Assembly: GCA_947174495.1 (NCBI GenBank)
Contig: CAMWJC010000020.1
Span: forward strand, 1-45,570
DNA: 45,570 nt
DNA from: an uncultured Lachnospiraceae bacterium
GTDB taxonomy: Bacteria; Bacillota; Clostridia; Lachnospirales; Lachnospiraceae
Direction of reading: 5' to 3'
Part shown: positions 1 through 7,870 of the stretch, in pieces
Numbering within the stretch: the first letter of the stretch is position 1
Layout of the letters: the number at the start of each line of letters is the position of its first letter
Translations under genes and position numbers: made by a program
The notes under the pieces: model-generated
Database searches by the model: none
Told to the model about the DNA's origin: nothing
Seen by the model: the letters and a program-made list of their open reading frames with translations, nothing else

Positions 1-28
1 TTGAAGAACATATTTTCCCTTTTTCTAA

Positions 29-160
29 AATGTCCTTGACAAGGGGTACACTTCACTTCTAACAGAGGCAGGACGGAGCGACGAATTCTTAAAGTCCCTG
101 TCGGATCGGGAACTCCAGAAGAAGCTGTTCGTAGAGTTTGGGATGGAGAAAGGTGAGTAG
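29..160 (+). pseudogene. Unrecognised open reading-frame tail without a start codon
   Basis: From 29 to the TAG at 158-160 one frame stays open and reads like real protein, ending in SDRELQKKLFVEFGMEKGE. The frame is closed by a TAA at 26-28 and has no ATG, GTG or TTG start. It could be the 3' remnant of a decayed gene, or a gene entering the window with a frameshift. The family is not recognised. It lies 55 bp upstream of the methyltransferase start at 216. Confidence 0.2.
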
Positions 161-215
161 AAAAGTAACATAATTTTAAAGTTTTGATTTGTGGGAAATG
201 GAGCGGAGAATTGCC

Positions 216-1574
216 ATGTTGCCGGAGCAGTTTTTAAATAGAATGGAACAAATGCTTGGGGAGAATTATCCCTCTTTTTTGGAGAGCTATGAGAAACCGA
301 AATATCGGTCTCTTCGCATTAATCATCAGAAGGATCCCTTGGAGAATGTTCGGAAAAAAGCGGAATTTTGTGAGGAGCCAGTTGTTTGGGCAGAAGGCGG
401 ATATTATTACAAGGAAGACGTACAACCGGGAAAGCATCCCTTCCATGAGGCAGGGGTTTACTATATTCAGGAACCAAGCGCTATGGCACCGGTTACGGCG
501 CTTGACGTAAAGCCGGGGGAGCGGATTCTGGATCTTTGCTCTGCACCGGGAGGAAAGAGTACGCAGATTGCAGATGCAATGAAAGGAGAAGGTCTTTTAG
601 TCTGCAATGAGATTCATCCGGGGAGGGCAAAGATCTTGTCGGAGAATCTGGAGAGAATGGGAGTTACCAATGCCCTTGTGATCAGTCAGGAACCGGCTTA
701 TATGGCAGAGAGATTTTCGAAGTTTTTTGATAAGATTTTGGTGGATGCGCCCTGCTCAGGGGAAGGCATGTTTCGAAAAAACGAGGAGGCAGTGCAGGAG
801 TGGAGCACGGAGAATGTGCATATGTGTGCACAACGCCAGAGTGATATCATGGAAAGCGCCGCTTTGATGCTGCGTGATGGCGGACGGATGGTATATTCTA
901 CGTGCACTTTTGCGCCGGAGGAGGACGAAGGAACAATAGACCGCTTTTTGAAAGCGCATCCGGAATTTTCTTTAGAAGAGATACAGAAATATCCGGGCAT
1001 GGAGCCGGGCAGACCGGAGTTTATTCCGGAAGGAAGCGAAGAGCTGGCAAAGACTGTGAGACTTTGGCCCCATAAATTAAAAGGGGAAGGACATTTTATG
1101 GCTCTTCTGAAAAAGGAAGGAAATACAGAGAGTACACCTGCCCCTATTTACAGAACCGAAAAAGGAATAGAAAAGAAAGACTATAAAGAATGGCAGGAAT
1201 TTCAAAAGACATATCTTAAAAAGTGCTTTGAAGGGACTTATGTGAAGTTTGGGGATCAGCTTTATCTTGTTCCAGGGGAATGCCCTTCCCTAAAAGGACT
1301 TAAGGTGCTTCGGGCGGGGCTTCATCTCGGCGCTATGAAAAAGAATCGTTTTGAACCTTCCCATGCGCTGGCGCTTTCCTTAAGGCCGGAGGAGGCAGTG
1401 TTTGTTTTGAATGTCAACGAGGAGCAGGCACGGAAATATTTAAAGGGGGAAACCCTTATGGCGGAAGGCGAAAAAGGGTGGTATTTAATCTGCATGGAAG
1501 GATATTCATTGGGATGGGGGAAGTTGTCCGGAGGCATGATGAAAAATCATTATCCCAGAGGATTGCGGAAGTGA
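216..1574 (+). CDS. rsmF: RsmF-type 16S rRNA (cytosine-5) methyltransferase (NOL1/NOP2/Sun family)
   Basis: This is a SAM-dependent m5C methyltransferase acting on rRNA, 452 residues from the preferred start. The SAM-binding motif LDLCSAPGGKSTQ lies near residue 106. The two family cysteines are visible: Cys180 in DAPCSGEGMF (motif IV, release) and Cys230 in YSTCTF (motif VI, nucleophile). A C-terminal RsmF/PUA-like region follows from about residue 300. The ATG at 216 (protein start MLPEQFLNRM) is preferred because GGAG/CGGAG sits 7-9 nt upstream; the in-frame ATG at 198 and TTG at 189 have poor ribosome sites. The family assignment is firm, but the exact rRNA position modified cannot be read from the sequence. 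Confidence 0.9.
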   Translation: MLPEQFLNRMEQMLGENYPSFLESYEKPKYRSLRINHQKDPLENVRKKAEFCEEPVVWAEGGYYYKEDVQPGKHPFHEAGVYYIQEPSAMAPVTALDVKPGERILDLCSAPGGKSTQIADAMKGEGLLVCNEIHPGRAKILSENLERMGVTNALVISQEPAYMAERFSKFFDKILVDAPCSGEGMFRKNEEAVQEWSTENVHMCAQRQSDIMESAALMLRDGGRMVYSTCTFAPEEDEGTIDRFLKAHPEFSLEEIQKYPGMEPGRPEFIPEGSEELAKTVRLWPHKLKGEGHFMALLKKEGNTESTPAPIYRTEKGIEKKDYKEWQEFQKTYLKKCFEGTYVKFGDQLYLVPGECPSLKGLKVLRAGLHLGAMKKNRFEPSHALALSLRPEEAVFVLNVNEEQARKYLKGETLMAEGEKGWYLICMEGYSLGWGKLSGGMMKNHYPRGLRK

Positions 1575-1578
1575 GTTT

Positions 1579-2586
1579 TTATTTCATAAACTGGTTCTGC
1601 ATCTTTTTTAGCAATTTCTTTTTTATTAGCATTTTCCGTTTTCCTGTCAAAGCACGTTTCCATAATATATCTACACCTGCTTTGCCTCTAAGAATACAAT
1701 ACCACCGCTCGGGGATATTAGAGAAACCAAAACAAATTCCTGCGAGGCCGCCGGTTACACACGCTGTTGTATCGGTATCATCCCCTAACATAATTGCACG
1801 TTTTACGGCATCTTCATAGTTAGCGGCACATTTCATAATCATAAAGGCGCTTCGCAGACAGTCCACCACATAGCCTGAGCCTTTGCCCTCCCACGGTTCA
1901 TCCGGCCGAATACTCCATTCCAACTCTTGTTCATATTCCGGCATCTCACTGTAGATATCCCGCAGTGAGCAAATAGCTTTCTTGAGTGCTGCATCAAAAT
2001 CAAGTCCTGTTAATAATGAGCGTGCAACAATGCAGTATAATGCACAGCAGACTTGATTGCACAGGTTGCCGTGAGTGATCAGACATTGGCTATGAGCATC
2101 TAAAATAAGTTCTTTATCTGTTCCTTCATGCCAGAGAGCGAGAGGAAGTACCCGCATAAGAGCGCCGTTTCCTTTGCCATTAGGACGCAGGAGACCACAT
2201 TCTTCCGGCGGCATACCCGAACTATAAGCGTTTAATGCTTCGCCAGTCTGTATACCTACATCAAATACAACGCCGTCTACCGCCCATTTTCCCTCATGAT
2301 ACCATGCTAAAAGCTTATCCGAAAAGTCTTTCAGGGAAAACTTTCCGCAAGTCACAATACTGTCCAACAAACAAAGTGCCTGAGCACCGTCATCTGACCA
2401 CGTACCGGCATCTATGCCTGCGTGCGCCCTCTGAAAGCCGGCCGGAGGTATCATCTCGATTTCTTCATAGGGCGGGATTTCTTCAGCAATATGAAATTCA
2501 TACGGAACTCCCAAGGCATCGCCAATGAGTAATCCGAATAATCCGCCAGTTAAATTATCATAGTTTTTCATCAGTCTATTAATCAT
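1579..2586 (-). CDS. ADP-ribosylglycohydrolase family protein (DraG/ARH-like)
   Basis: The 335-residue protein belongs to the ADP-ribosylglycohydrolase fold, which uses two Mg ions to cleave ADP-ribose from proteins or small molecules. The metal-binding signatures are visible: GDALGVPYEF near the N-terminus, TWSDDGAQALCLLD around residue 64, and MLGDDTDTTACVTGG near residue 265. The ATG at 2586 has GGGGA 5 nt upstream and is preferred; the in-frame ATG at 2598 has almost no spacer to its GGTGG. It converges on the methyltransferase with only 4 bp between the stops and no terminator visible there. No ADP-ribosyltransferase partner is nearby, so its substrate is unknown. Confidence 0.88.
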   Translation of the reverse strand: MINRLMKNYDNLTGGLFGLLIGDALGVPYEFHIAEEIPPYEEIEMIPPAGFQRAHAGIDAGTWSDDGAQALCLLDSIVTCGKFSLKDFSDKLLAWYHEGKWAVDGVVFDVGIQTGEALNAYSSGMPPEECGLLRPNGKGNGALMRVLPLALWHEGTDKELILDAHSQCLITHGNLCNQVCCALYCIVARSLLTGLDFDAALKKAICSLRDIYSEMPEYEQELEWSIRPDEPWEGKGSGYVVDCLRSAFMIMKCAANYEDAVKRAIMLGDDTDTTACVTGGLAGICFGFSNIPERWYCILRGKAGVDILWKRALTGKRKMLIKKKLLKKMQNQFMK

Positions 2587-2689
2587 TTTAATCCCCATTC
2601 CACCATTAAGCCCGATTTTAACAATGTAATTATAATCTATTTTTAACTGGTAAACAATTTAATCGTAAAAATAATAATGAGAAAACAGG

Positions 2690-2717
2690 TTGAAAAAGCA
2701 AGGAGAAAAAGTATAAT
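2690..2717 (+). promoter_or_regulatory. Sigma-A type promoter for the TPR lipoprotein
   Basis: TTGAAA at 2690-2695 and TATAAT at 2712-2717 are separated by 16 bp, in an A+T-rich stretch 48 bp upstream of the lipoprotein ATG. This is a good match to the housekeeping consensus; use is inferred. Confidence 0.6.
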
Positions 2718-2764
2718 AATATAGTAGATAGTAAGGCAGACAGATTTTTACATGGAGAAATCAG

Positions 2765-3808
2765 ATGAAAAAGAAATGGTACATAGCGATAGTGGCAGCT
2801 CTTGTGGCAGTCGTTTTTTCTGGTTGCGGCAAAGCGAGCAATGAAAATATAAGTGCAGGAATGGAAATGATAGCGGCATTGGAATATGACGGTGCTCTTG
2901 CAAGCTTTCAAACAGCGCGGGAGGCAAAAGAAGATGAGAGGCTGATTCTTCGGGGAGAAGGACTTGCCTATATGGGTAAGACCATGTATGAGGAGGCTTC
3001 CCAGTCTTTTGAGCAGGCTCTTTCCTTAAGTAATGGAAGAGTAGTGGGGGTGGATTATGATATCAACTATTATCTTGCCACAACCTATTATAAGCTTGGT
3101 GAGAAGGATAAGGCGGCAGGTGTCTACGATGCCATTACTGCGCTTAAAAGTGATGCCAGAGATGCCTATTATCTTCGGGGAGTTATCCGGACAGAACAGG
3201 GAAATCTGGATGCTGCCAGGGAGGACTTTGATCGTACAATTGCATTAAACAGCAAAGACTATGACAGACTGATTGAGATATACAGTGTGCTGGCGGCAAA
3301 CGGCTTTCGGGAAGTGGGACAGGAGTACCTGCAGGCTGCCATGGATGCGGGAACTAAGGATATGACAAACTATGAGAAGGGTCGAATTTGTTATTATCTG
3401 GAAGATTATGAGAATGCCAGAACTTATCTGGAAAAGGCCAGAGACGAAAGTGGTTATGAGGCAGTTTTGTTCTTGGGAAAAACCTACGAGATTTTAGGGG
3501 ACAATAATTATGCCATCAGCGTATACAATAGTTATCTGGATAGCGGTGAAACGAATCCCCAGGTTTATAACCAGTTGGGACTTTGTAAGATGAATATGGG
3601 AGATTATCAGGGAGCGCTGAATGCTTTCCAGGCAGCAATGAAAGTGGAAGAGAACGGAATGATGCAAACCCTGAAGATGAATGAGATCATTGCCTATGAA
3701 TATCTTGGAGAATACCGTCAGGCGGAAGTGCTGATGGGAAGCTATTTAAAGACCTATCCCGATGACCAGATGGCGCAGAGGGAGCATACCTTTTTGAAAA
3801 CAAGATAA
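2765..3808 (+). CDS. Tetratricopeptide-repeat lipoprotein
   Basis: The 347-residue protein has a basic, hydrophobic signal peptide ending in a lipobox, FSGC, with Cys21 as the lipidated residue, so it should be anchored outside the cytoplasmic membrane. Several TPR units follow across residues 30-340, with the typical A-x(2)-Y-x(2)-G and ALSLSN/ALNAFQ patterns. TPR proteins act as docking surfaces; no catalytic domain is seen. GGAG lies 9 nt upstream of the ATG. The TAA stop (3806-3808) is shared with the left end of mobile element A: TA is flanking DNA and the third base is the first base of the element. The specific role is unknown. Confidence 0.85.
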   Translation: MKKKWYIAIVAALVAVVFSGCGKASNENISAGMEMIAALEYDGALASFQTAREAKEDERLILRGEGLAYMGKTMYEEASQSFEQALSLSNGRVVGVDYDINYYLATTYYKLGEKDKAAGVYDAITALKSDARDAYYLRGVIRTEQGNLDAAREDFDRTIALNSKDYDRLIEIYSVLAANGFREVGQEYLQAAMDAGTKDMTNYEKGRICYYLEDYENARTYLEKARDESGYEAVLFLGKTYEILGDNNYAISVYNSYLDSGETNPQVYNQLGLCKMNMGDYQGALNAFQAAMKVEENGMMQTLKMNEIIAYEYLGEYRQAEVLMGSYLKTYPDDQMAQREHTFLKTR

Positions 3809-3848
3809 ATTAACGTTTAGCTGGTTTATCCATATAACCTAAACGACC

Positions 3849-3949
3849 ACTCGGATAAGAAACAAATTCTACGCGCCATACTGGCGCTAAGCACTGCTCG
3901 ATAAAGCGTTCGCGAATTGCTTCCTTAAGAATTTGTTTCTTATCCGAGT
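3849..3949. repeat. Hairpin 1 of element A (22-bp perfect stem)
   Basis: Arms 3849-3870 (starting ACTCGGATAAG) and 3928-3949 are perfect reverse complements over 22 bp. The 57-nt loop carries a small hairpin, GCGCCA-tac-TGGCGC (3873-3887), and the 22-mer 3896-3917, which is the perfect reverse complement of 4116-4137 in hairpin 2. Confidence 0.9.
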
Positions 3950-4084
3950 TAGTTTTTGGCTGACGGAAAACCAGCTAATGACTCTGCTATAGTTGCCTAG
4001 TTCACGGTCTGGCTATTTGCTAAAAGGTAGAACATTTGACCTTAGTAGAGTTACCGGTTGGGCTTTGCGTCATTCAATAACCCA

Positions 4085-4168
4085 GCTCAGATGAAAAGAA
4101 ATTCTAAAGGAGTCCATTCGCGAACGCTTTATCGAGCGTGACGACGTAGAATTTCTTTTCATCTGAGC
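4085..4168. repeat. Hairpin 2 of element A (22-bp perfect stem)
   Basis: Arms 4085-4106 (starting GCTCAGATGAA) and 4147-4168 are perfect reverse complements over 22 bp. The arm sequence is a diverged version of the hairpin 1 arm, and the loop contains the 22-mer 4116-4137 complementary to 3896-3917 in hairpin 1. The whole element is therefore a quasi-palindrome. Confidence 0.9.
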
Positions 4169-4227
4169 GGACGTCTTACATACGCATACCCAGCTAAACG
4201 TTAATTTAACAATATAGTGATAAATAG

Positions 4228-4274
4228 CACAACATATTATGTTAATTATTTTATGTCAACACAATATGTTGTGT
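4228..4274. promoter_or_regulatory. Tandem NrdR-type operator upstream of nrdD
   Basis: ACACAATATGTTGTGT at 4259-4274 matches the known NrdR box consensus (ACACwATATATwGTGT) at 15 of 16 positions. A more degenerate partner, with the inverted repeat AACATA-t-TATGTT at 4231-4243, lies about 30 bp upstream, close to the usual tandem spacing. The pair ends 6 bp before the -35 element at 4281. NrdR represses ribonucleotide reductase genes when dATP is high, which fits nrdD downstream. The two boxes also pair with each other as a 16-bp stem (one mismatch) followed by T6 (4274-4279), so this segment may double as a terminator for upstream transcripts. Confidence 0.75.
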
Positions 4275-4280
4275 TTTTTA

Positions 4281-4309
4281 TTGACTTTTATTTGCAGGAA
4301 TGCTAAACT
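4281..4309 (+). promoter_or_regulatory. Sigma-A type promoter for nrdD
   Basis: TTGACT (4281-4286) and TAAACT (4304-4309) are spaced by 17 bp, directly after the NrdR boxes and about 60 bp before the nrdD ATG. The leader contains AAGGGGGA as ribosome site. Confidence 0.6.
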
Positions 4310-4369
4310 CTTAGTGTACGGCGGTTTTACAGATTATGTAAACCAATAGAAATTTAAGGGGGATGTTTC

Positions 4370-6760
4370 ATGTTTCAGGTAATCAAAAGAGAAGGAGAAA
4401 TGACAGATTTCACACTGACTAAGATCAGTGACGCAATTATGAAAGCGTTTAACGCCACAGATGTACAATATAACAATGACGTGGTGGATCTGCTTGCCCT
4501 TCGTGTTACGGCAGACTTTCAGGGAAAGGTGAAGAACGACGGAATCCACGTAGAGGATATTCAGGACAGTGTAGAGAAGGTTCTGGAGCAGGCCGGTTAC
4601 GCGGAAGCTGCCAAGGCATATATTTTGTACCGGAAACAGCGCGAAAAAATGCGCACCATGAAATCCACCATTTTAGATTATAAGGATGTTGTAAACAGCT
4701 ATGTAAAGATTGAAGACTGGCGGGTAAAGGAGAACTCTACGGTTACATACTCAGTAGGCGGATTGATCCTGAGCAATTCCGGCGCGGTTACCGCCAACTA
4801 CTGGCTGTCTGAGATTTATGATGAAGAGATAGCGGAAGCTCATCGTAATGCGGATATTCATATCCATGACCTGTCCATGCTTACCGGGTACTGCGCAGGC
4901 TGGTCGTTAAAGCAGCTTATAACGGAAGGTCTTGGCGGAATTACAGGCAAGATCACATCCGCTCCGGCAGCGCATCTTTCCGTGCTCTGCAATCAGATGG
5001 TTAATTTCCTGGGCATTATGCAGAATGAATGGGCAGGCGCACAGGCATTTTCTTCTTTTGATACCTATCTTGCTCCTTTTGTGAAGGTGGACAATCTTTC
5101 TTACAAAGAAGTAAAGAAATGCATTGAAGCGTTTATTTACGGTGTAAACACTCCTAGCAGATGGGGAACTCAGGCGCCTTTTTCCAATATCACGCTGGAC
5201 TGGACAGTTCCGTCAGACTTAGCGGAATTACCGGCAATCGTAGGCGGCGAGGAAATGGATTTTAAATATAAGGACTGCAAGAAGGAAATGGATATGATCA
5301 ATAAGGCGTTTATTGAGACCATGATCGAGGGTGACGCCAACGGAAGAGGCTTCCAGTATCCGATTCCTACCTATTCCATCACCAGAGATTTTGACTGGTC
5401 GGATACGGAGAATAACCGCCTTTTATTTGAAATGACAGCTAAGTACGGGACACCGTATTTTTCAAACTATATTAATTCTGATATGGAACCCAGTGATGTG
5501 CGGAGTATGTGCTGCAGACTTCGGCTGGATCTTCGGGAACTGCGTAAAAAGACCGGCGGATTCTTCGGGTCGGGAGAGAGCACGGGAAGCGTGGGGGTTG
5601 TCACCATCAATATGCCCAGAATCGCTTACCTTTCCGCCACCAAGGATGATTTCTACAAACGCCTTAACAAGATGATGGATATTGCGGCAAGATCGCTTAA
5701 AATGAAACGTGACGTCATCACCAGACTTCTTGATGAAGGACTTTATCCTTATACAAAACGTTATCTGGGAACCTTTGATAATCATTTTTCAACTATTGGT
5801 CTGATCGGTATGAATGAGGTGGGGTTGAATGCAAACTGGCTTCGTGCGGATATGACCGACAAGAGAACTCAGGAATTTACCAAAGAGGTTTTAAATCATA
5901 TGAGAAACCGGCTTTCCGATTATCAGGAGCAGTACGGAGATCTGTATAATCTGGAAGCAACACCGGCGGAGAGTACCACTTACCGCCTTGCAAAGCACGA
6001 CAAGAAGAAATGGCCGGCGATTAAGACTGCGGGTAAGTTGGGAGATACGCCGTACTATACCAATTCTTCCCATCTTCCGGTTGATTTTTCTGAGGATATT
6101 TTTGATGCTTTGGATATTCAGGATGAACTGCAGACCTTATATACATCAGGAACTGTATTCCATGCATTTTTGGGAGAAAAGCTTCCTGACTGGAAGGCAG
6201 CAGCAGAGTTAATACGTACCATAGCAGAGAATTATAGGCTTCCTTATTACACTTTGTCACCGACTTATTCAATCTGTAAAGAGCACGGTTATCTGACAGG
6301 AGAGCAGGCTGTGTGCCCGCATTGCGGAAAGAAGACAGAAATATACAGCCGTATTACAGGTTATTACCGGCCGGTGCAGAACTGGAATGACGGAAAGCTT
6401 CAAGAGTACGCAAACCGTACTACCTATAATATTCAGAAGTCTGTTTTAAAGAAGCCGATTACCAGTGTGGTTACTTTATCTGACTACGAAAACGAGGTAA
6501 AGGTATCTGTTAAGGCACCGGAGCAGATCGCTTATCTGTTCACTACAAAGACCTGCCCCAACTGCAAACTTGCAAAGGAATATTTAAAGAATTTTAAATA
6601 TATTCTGATTGACGCGGAAGAAAATATTGAATTGGCGAATAAATATGGAGTTATGCAGGCTCCTACACTGGTTGTGGCGGATGGAGACGGCGTTCGCAAA
6701 TATGTGAATGCATCCCGCATTAAACAATTTGTGGACAGTCAGATGCAGGTACTTGTGTAA
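4370..6760 (+). CDS. nrdD: Anaerobic (class III) ribonucleoside-triphosphate reductase with fused C-terminal redoxin domain
   Basis: The 796-residue glycyl-radical enzyme reduces NTPs to dNTPs under anaerobic conditions. It starts with an ATP-cone (residues about 3-95, allosteric site). The finger-loop cysteines are Cys381-Cys382 (SMCCRLRLD). Near the C-terminus are the metal-site cysteines Cys636, Cys649 and Cys652, and the glycyl-radical motif RITGYYR with Gly664. After residue about 715 a thioredoxin/glutaredoxin-like domain is fused, with the redox motif TCPNC (Cys729, Cys732) and cis-proline region MQAPTLVV. The fused redoxin is probably the electron donor (inference; redoxin-dependent class III enzymes are known). 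The activase gene nrdG is not adjacent or elsewhere in the window. An NrdR operator lies upstream. Confidence 0.95.
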   Translation: MFQVIKREGEMTDFTLTKISDAIMKAFNATDVQYNNDVVDLLALRVTADFQGKVKNDGIHVEDIQDSVEKVLEQAGYAEAAKAYILYRKQREKMRTMKSTILDYKDVVNSYVKIEDWRVKENSTVTYSVGGLILSNSGAVTANYWLSEIYDEEIAEAHRNADIHIHDLSMLTGYCAGWSLKQLITEGLGGITGKITSAPAAHLSVLCNQMVNFLGIMQNEWAGAQAFSSFDTYLAPFVKVDNLSYKEVKKCIEAFIYGVNTPSRWGTQAPFSNITLDWTVPSDLAELPAIVGGEEMDFKYKDCKKEMDMINKAFIETMIEGDANGRGFQYPIPTYSITRDFDWSDTENNRLLFEMTAKYGTPYFSNYINSDMEPSDVRSMCCRLRLDLRELRKKTGGFFGSGESTGSVGVVTINMPRIAYLSATKDDFYKRLNKMMDIAARSLKMKRDVITRLLDEGLYPYTKRYLGTFDNHFSTIGLIGMNEVGLNANWLRADMTDKRTQEFTKEVLNHMRNRLSDYQEQYGDLYNLEATPAESTTYRLAKHDKKKWPAIKTAGKLGDTPYYTNSSHLPVDFSEDIFDALDIQDELQTLYTSGTVFHAFLGEKLPDWKAAAELIRTIAENYRLPYYTLSPTYSICKEHGYLTGEQAVCPHCGKKTEIYSRITGYYRPVQNWNDGKLQEYANRTTYNIQKSVLKKPITSVVTLSDYENEVKVSVKAPEQIAYLFTTKTCPNCKLAKEYLKNFKYILIDAEENIELANKYGVMQAPTLVVADGDGVRKYVNASRIKQFVDSQMQVLV

Positions 6761-6781
6761 AATCTTAGAACCTATAAACTC

Positions 6782-6811
6782 AAAAAGACGTTGTACAAGC
6801 AGCGTCTTTTT
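6782..6811 (+). terminator. Rho-independent terminator after nrdD
   Basis: A 12-bp stem (6782-6793 with 6800-6811, one G-U pair) has a 6-nt loop, with AAAAAGACG on one side and CGTCTTTTT on the other. It lies 22 bp after the nrdD stop and separates nrdD from pyrF. Confidence 0.75.
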
Positions 6812-6873
6812 CCGGTAGAAAAAGGTACTACTGGGGAACTTTATAAACGGCAGTATGGAAGTGGAGGATTGCA

Positions 6874-7806
6874 ATGATCAACAAACTGGTAGAGAAGATT
6901 CAAAAGACGGGAGCACCCATAGTTGTAGGACTTGATCCTATGATGAAGTTTGTGCCGGAGCATATTCAAAAGAAAGCATTTTCGGAATACGGGGAAACTC
7001 TGGAAGGCGCTGGTGAGGCGATCTGGCAGTACAATAAGGAACTAGTGGATCACATTTACGATTTGATTCCGGCAGTAAAGCCGCAGATTGCCATGTATGA
7101 GCAGTTCGGACTTCCGGGGCTTGCGGCTTTCAAGAAGACCATTGATTACTGTAAGGAAAAGGATCTGGTGGTGATCGGCGATGTCAAGAGAGGAGATATC
7201 GGCTCCACTTCGGAGGCTTATGCAGTAGGACATCTGGGAAAGGTGCAGGTAGGAAACAATTTTTACCGTGGGTTTGATGAGGATTTTGCCACAGTGAATC
7301 CGTATCTTGGATCTGACGGGGTGAATCCGTTTCTCAAGGTTTGTAAAGAAGAGCATAAAGGAGTATTTATTCTGGTAAAAACCTCCAATCCAAGCAGTGG
7401 TGAGCTGCAGGACCGTGTAATCGCAGATGCGAACAGACCGCTTTATGAAGTGGTGGGAGAGCAGGTTGCCGGCTGGGCCCAGGAACTGATGGGAGATACT
7501 TACAGCTACGTAGGAGCGGTAGTAGGAGCTACCTATCCGGAAATGGGAAAAGTACTCCGCAAGGTAATGCCCAAAAGCTATATTCTGGTTCCGGGCTATG
7601 GTGCTCAGGGCGGAAAAGGAAAGGACCTGGTTCATTTCTTTAATGAAGATGGACTGGGGGCAATTGTCAATTCTTCGAGAGGCATTATCGCTGCTTATCA
7701 GCAGGAAAAATATGCCGGTTTCGGCAGCGAAGGTTTTGGTGAGGCAGCTAGAGCGGCGGTGATAGATATGAAGGAAGATATTGCACAGGCATTAGATGCA
7801 CGGTAG
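6874..7806 (+). CDS. pyrF: Orotidine 5'-phosphate decarboxylase (type 2)
   Basis: This 310-residue enzyme converts OMP to UMP, the last step of de novo UMP synthesis. The substrate-binding motif VGLDPM is at residue about 18, and the catalytic Lys-Asp-Lys-Asp cluster is visible in VIGDVKRGDIGSTSEAYA near residue 102. The length (about 310, versus about 230-240 for the common form) and the insert NPYLGSDGVNPF place it in the longer type 2 subfamily. GGAGG stands 8 nt before the ATG. pyrE follows 64 bp downstream. Confidence 0.95.
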   Translation: MINKLVEKIQKTGAPIVVGLDPMMKFVPEHIQKKAFSEYGETLEGAGEAIWQYNKELVDHIYDLIPAVKPQIAMYEQFGLPGLAAFKKTIDYCKEKDLVVIGDVKRGDIGSTSEAYAVGHLGKVQVGNNFYRGFDEDFATVNPYLGSDGVNPFLKVCKEEHKGVFILVKTSNPSSGELQDRVIADANRPLYEVVGEQVAGWAQELMGDTYSYVGAVVGATYPEMGKVLRKVMPKSYILVPGYGAQGGKGKDLVHFFNEDGLGAIVNSSRGIIAAYQQEKYAGFGSEGFGEAARAAVIDMKEDIAQALDAR

Positions 7807-7837
7807 ATATAGTAAACGATATAACAAATTGCTCTAA

Positions 7838-7851
7838 TGTAGTTAACTACA
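7838..7851. promoter_or_regulatory. 14-bp perfect palindrome between pyrF and pyrE
   Basis: TGTAGTTAACTACA is a perfect 14-bp palindrome lying directly before the pyrE ribosome site (AAAAGGAG). It is a possible operator or short RNA hairpin. No regulator is recognised, and chance occurrence cannot be excluded. Confidence 0.3.
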
Positions 7852-7870
7852 GAAAAGGAGAAACAGACAT

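Larger units (their letters stand above)
3808..4206. mobile_element. Element A: MITE-like non-coding element with 17-bp TIRs and TA flanks
   Basis: The ends AATTAACGTTTAGCTGG (3808-3824) and its exact reverse complement (4190-4206) are perfect terminal inverted repeats. The flanking TA at 3806-3807 and 4207-4208 fits a TA target-site duplication, as in IS630/Tc1-mariner-derived MITEs. Inside are two hairpins (3849-3949 and 4085-4168) separated by a 135-nt linker, and no plausible coding frame. Element B (33309-33940) has the same end sequence and layout. The element fills most of the 561-bp gap between the TPR lipoprotein and nrdD. Mobility is inferred from the ends; no matching transposase is in the window. 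Confidence 0.72.

Noticed and set aside
1478-1819. 113-codon plus-strand frame after the methyltransferase
   Set aside because: It overlaps the methyltransferase end and lies antisense to the ADP-ribosylglycohydrolase, whose motifs are clear.
3808-4206. CRISPR-like repeats or a retron in element A
   Set aside because: The repeats are inverted, not regularly spaced direct repeats, and no reverse transcriptase or cas gene is nearby.
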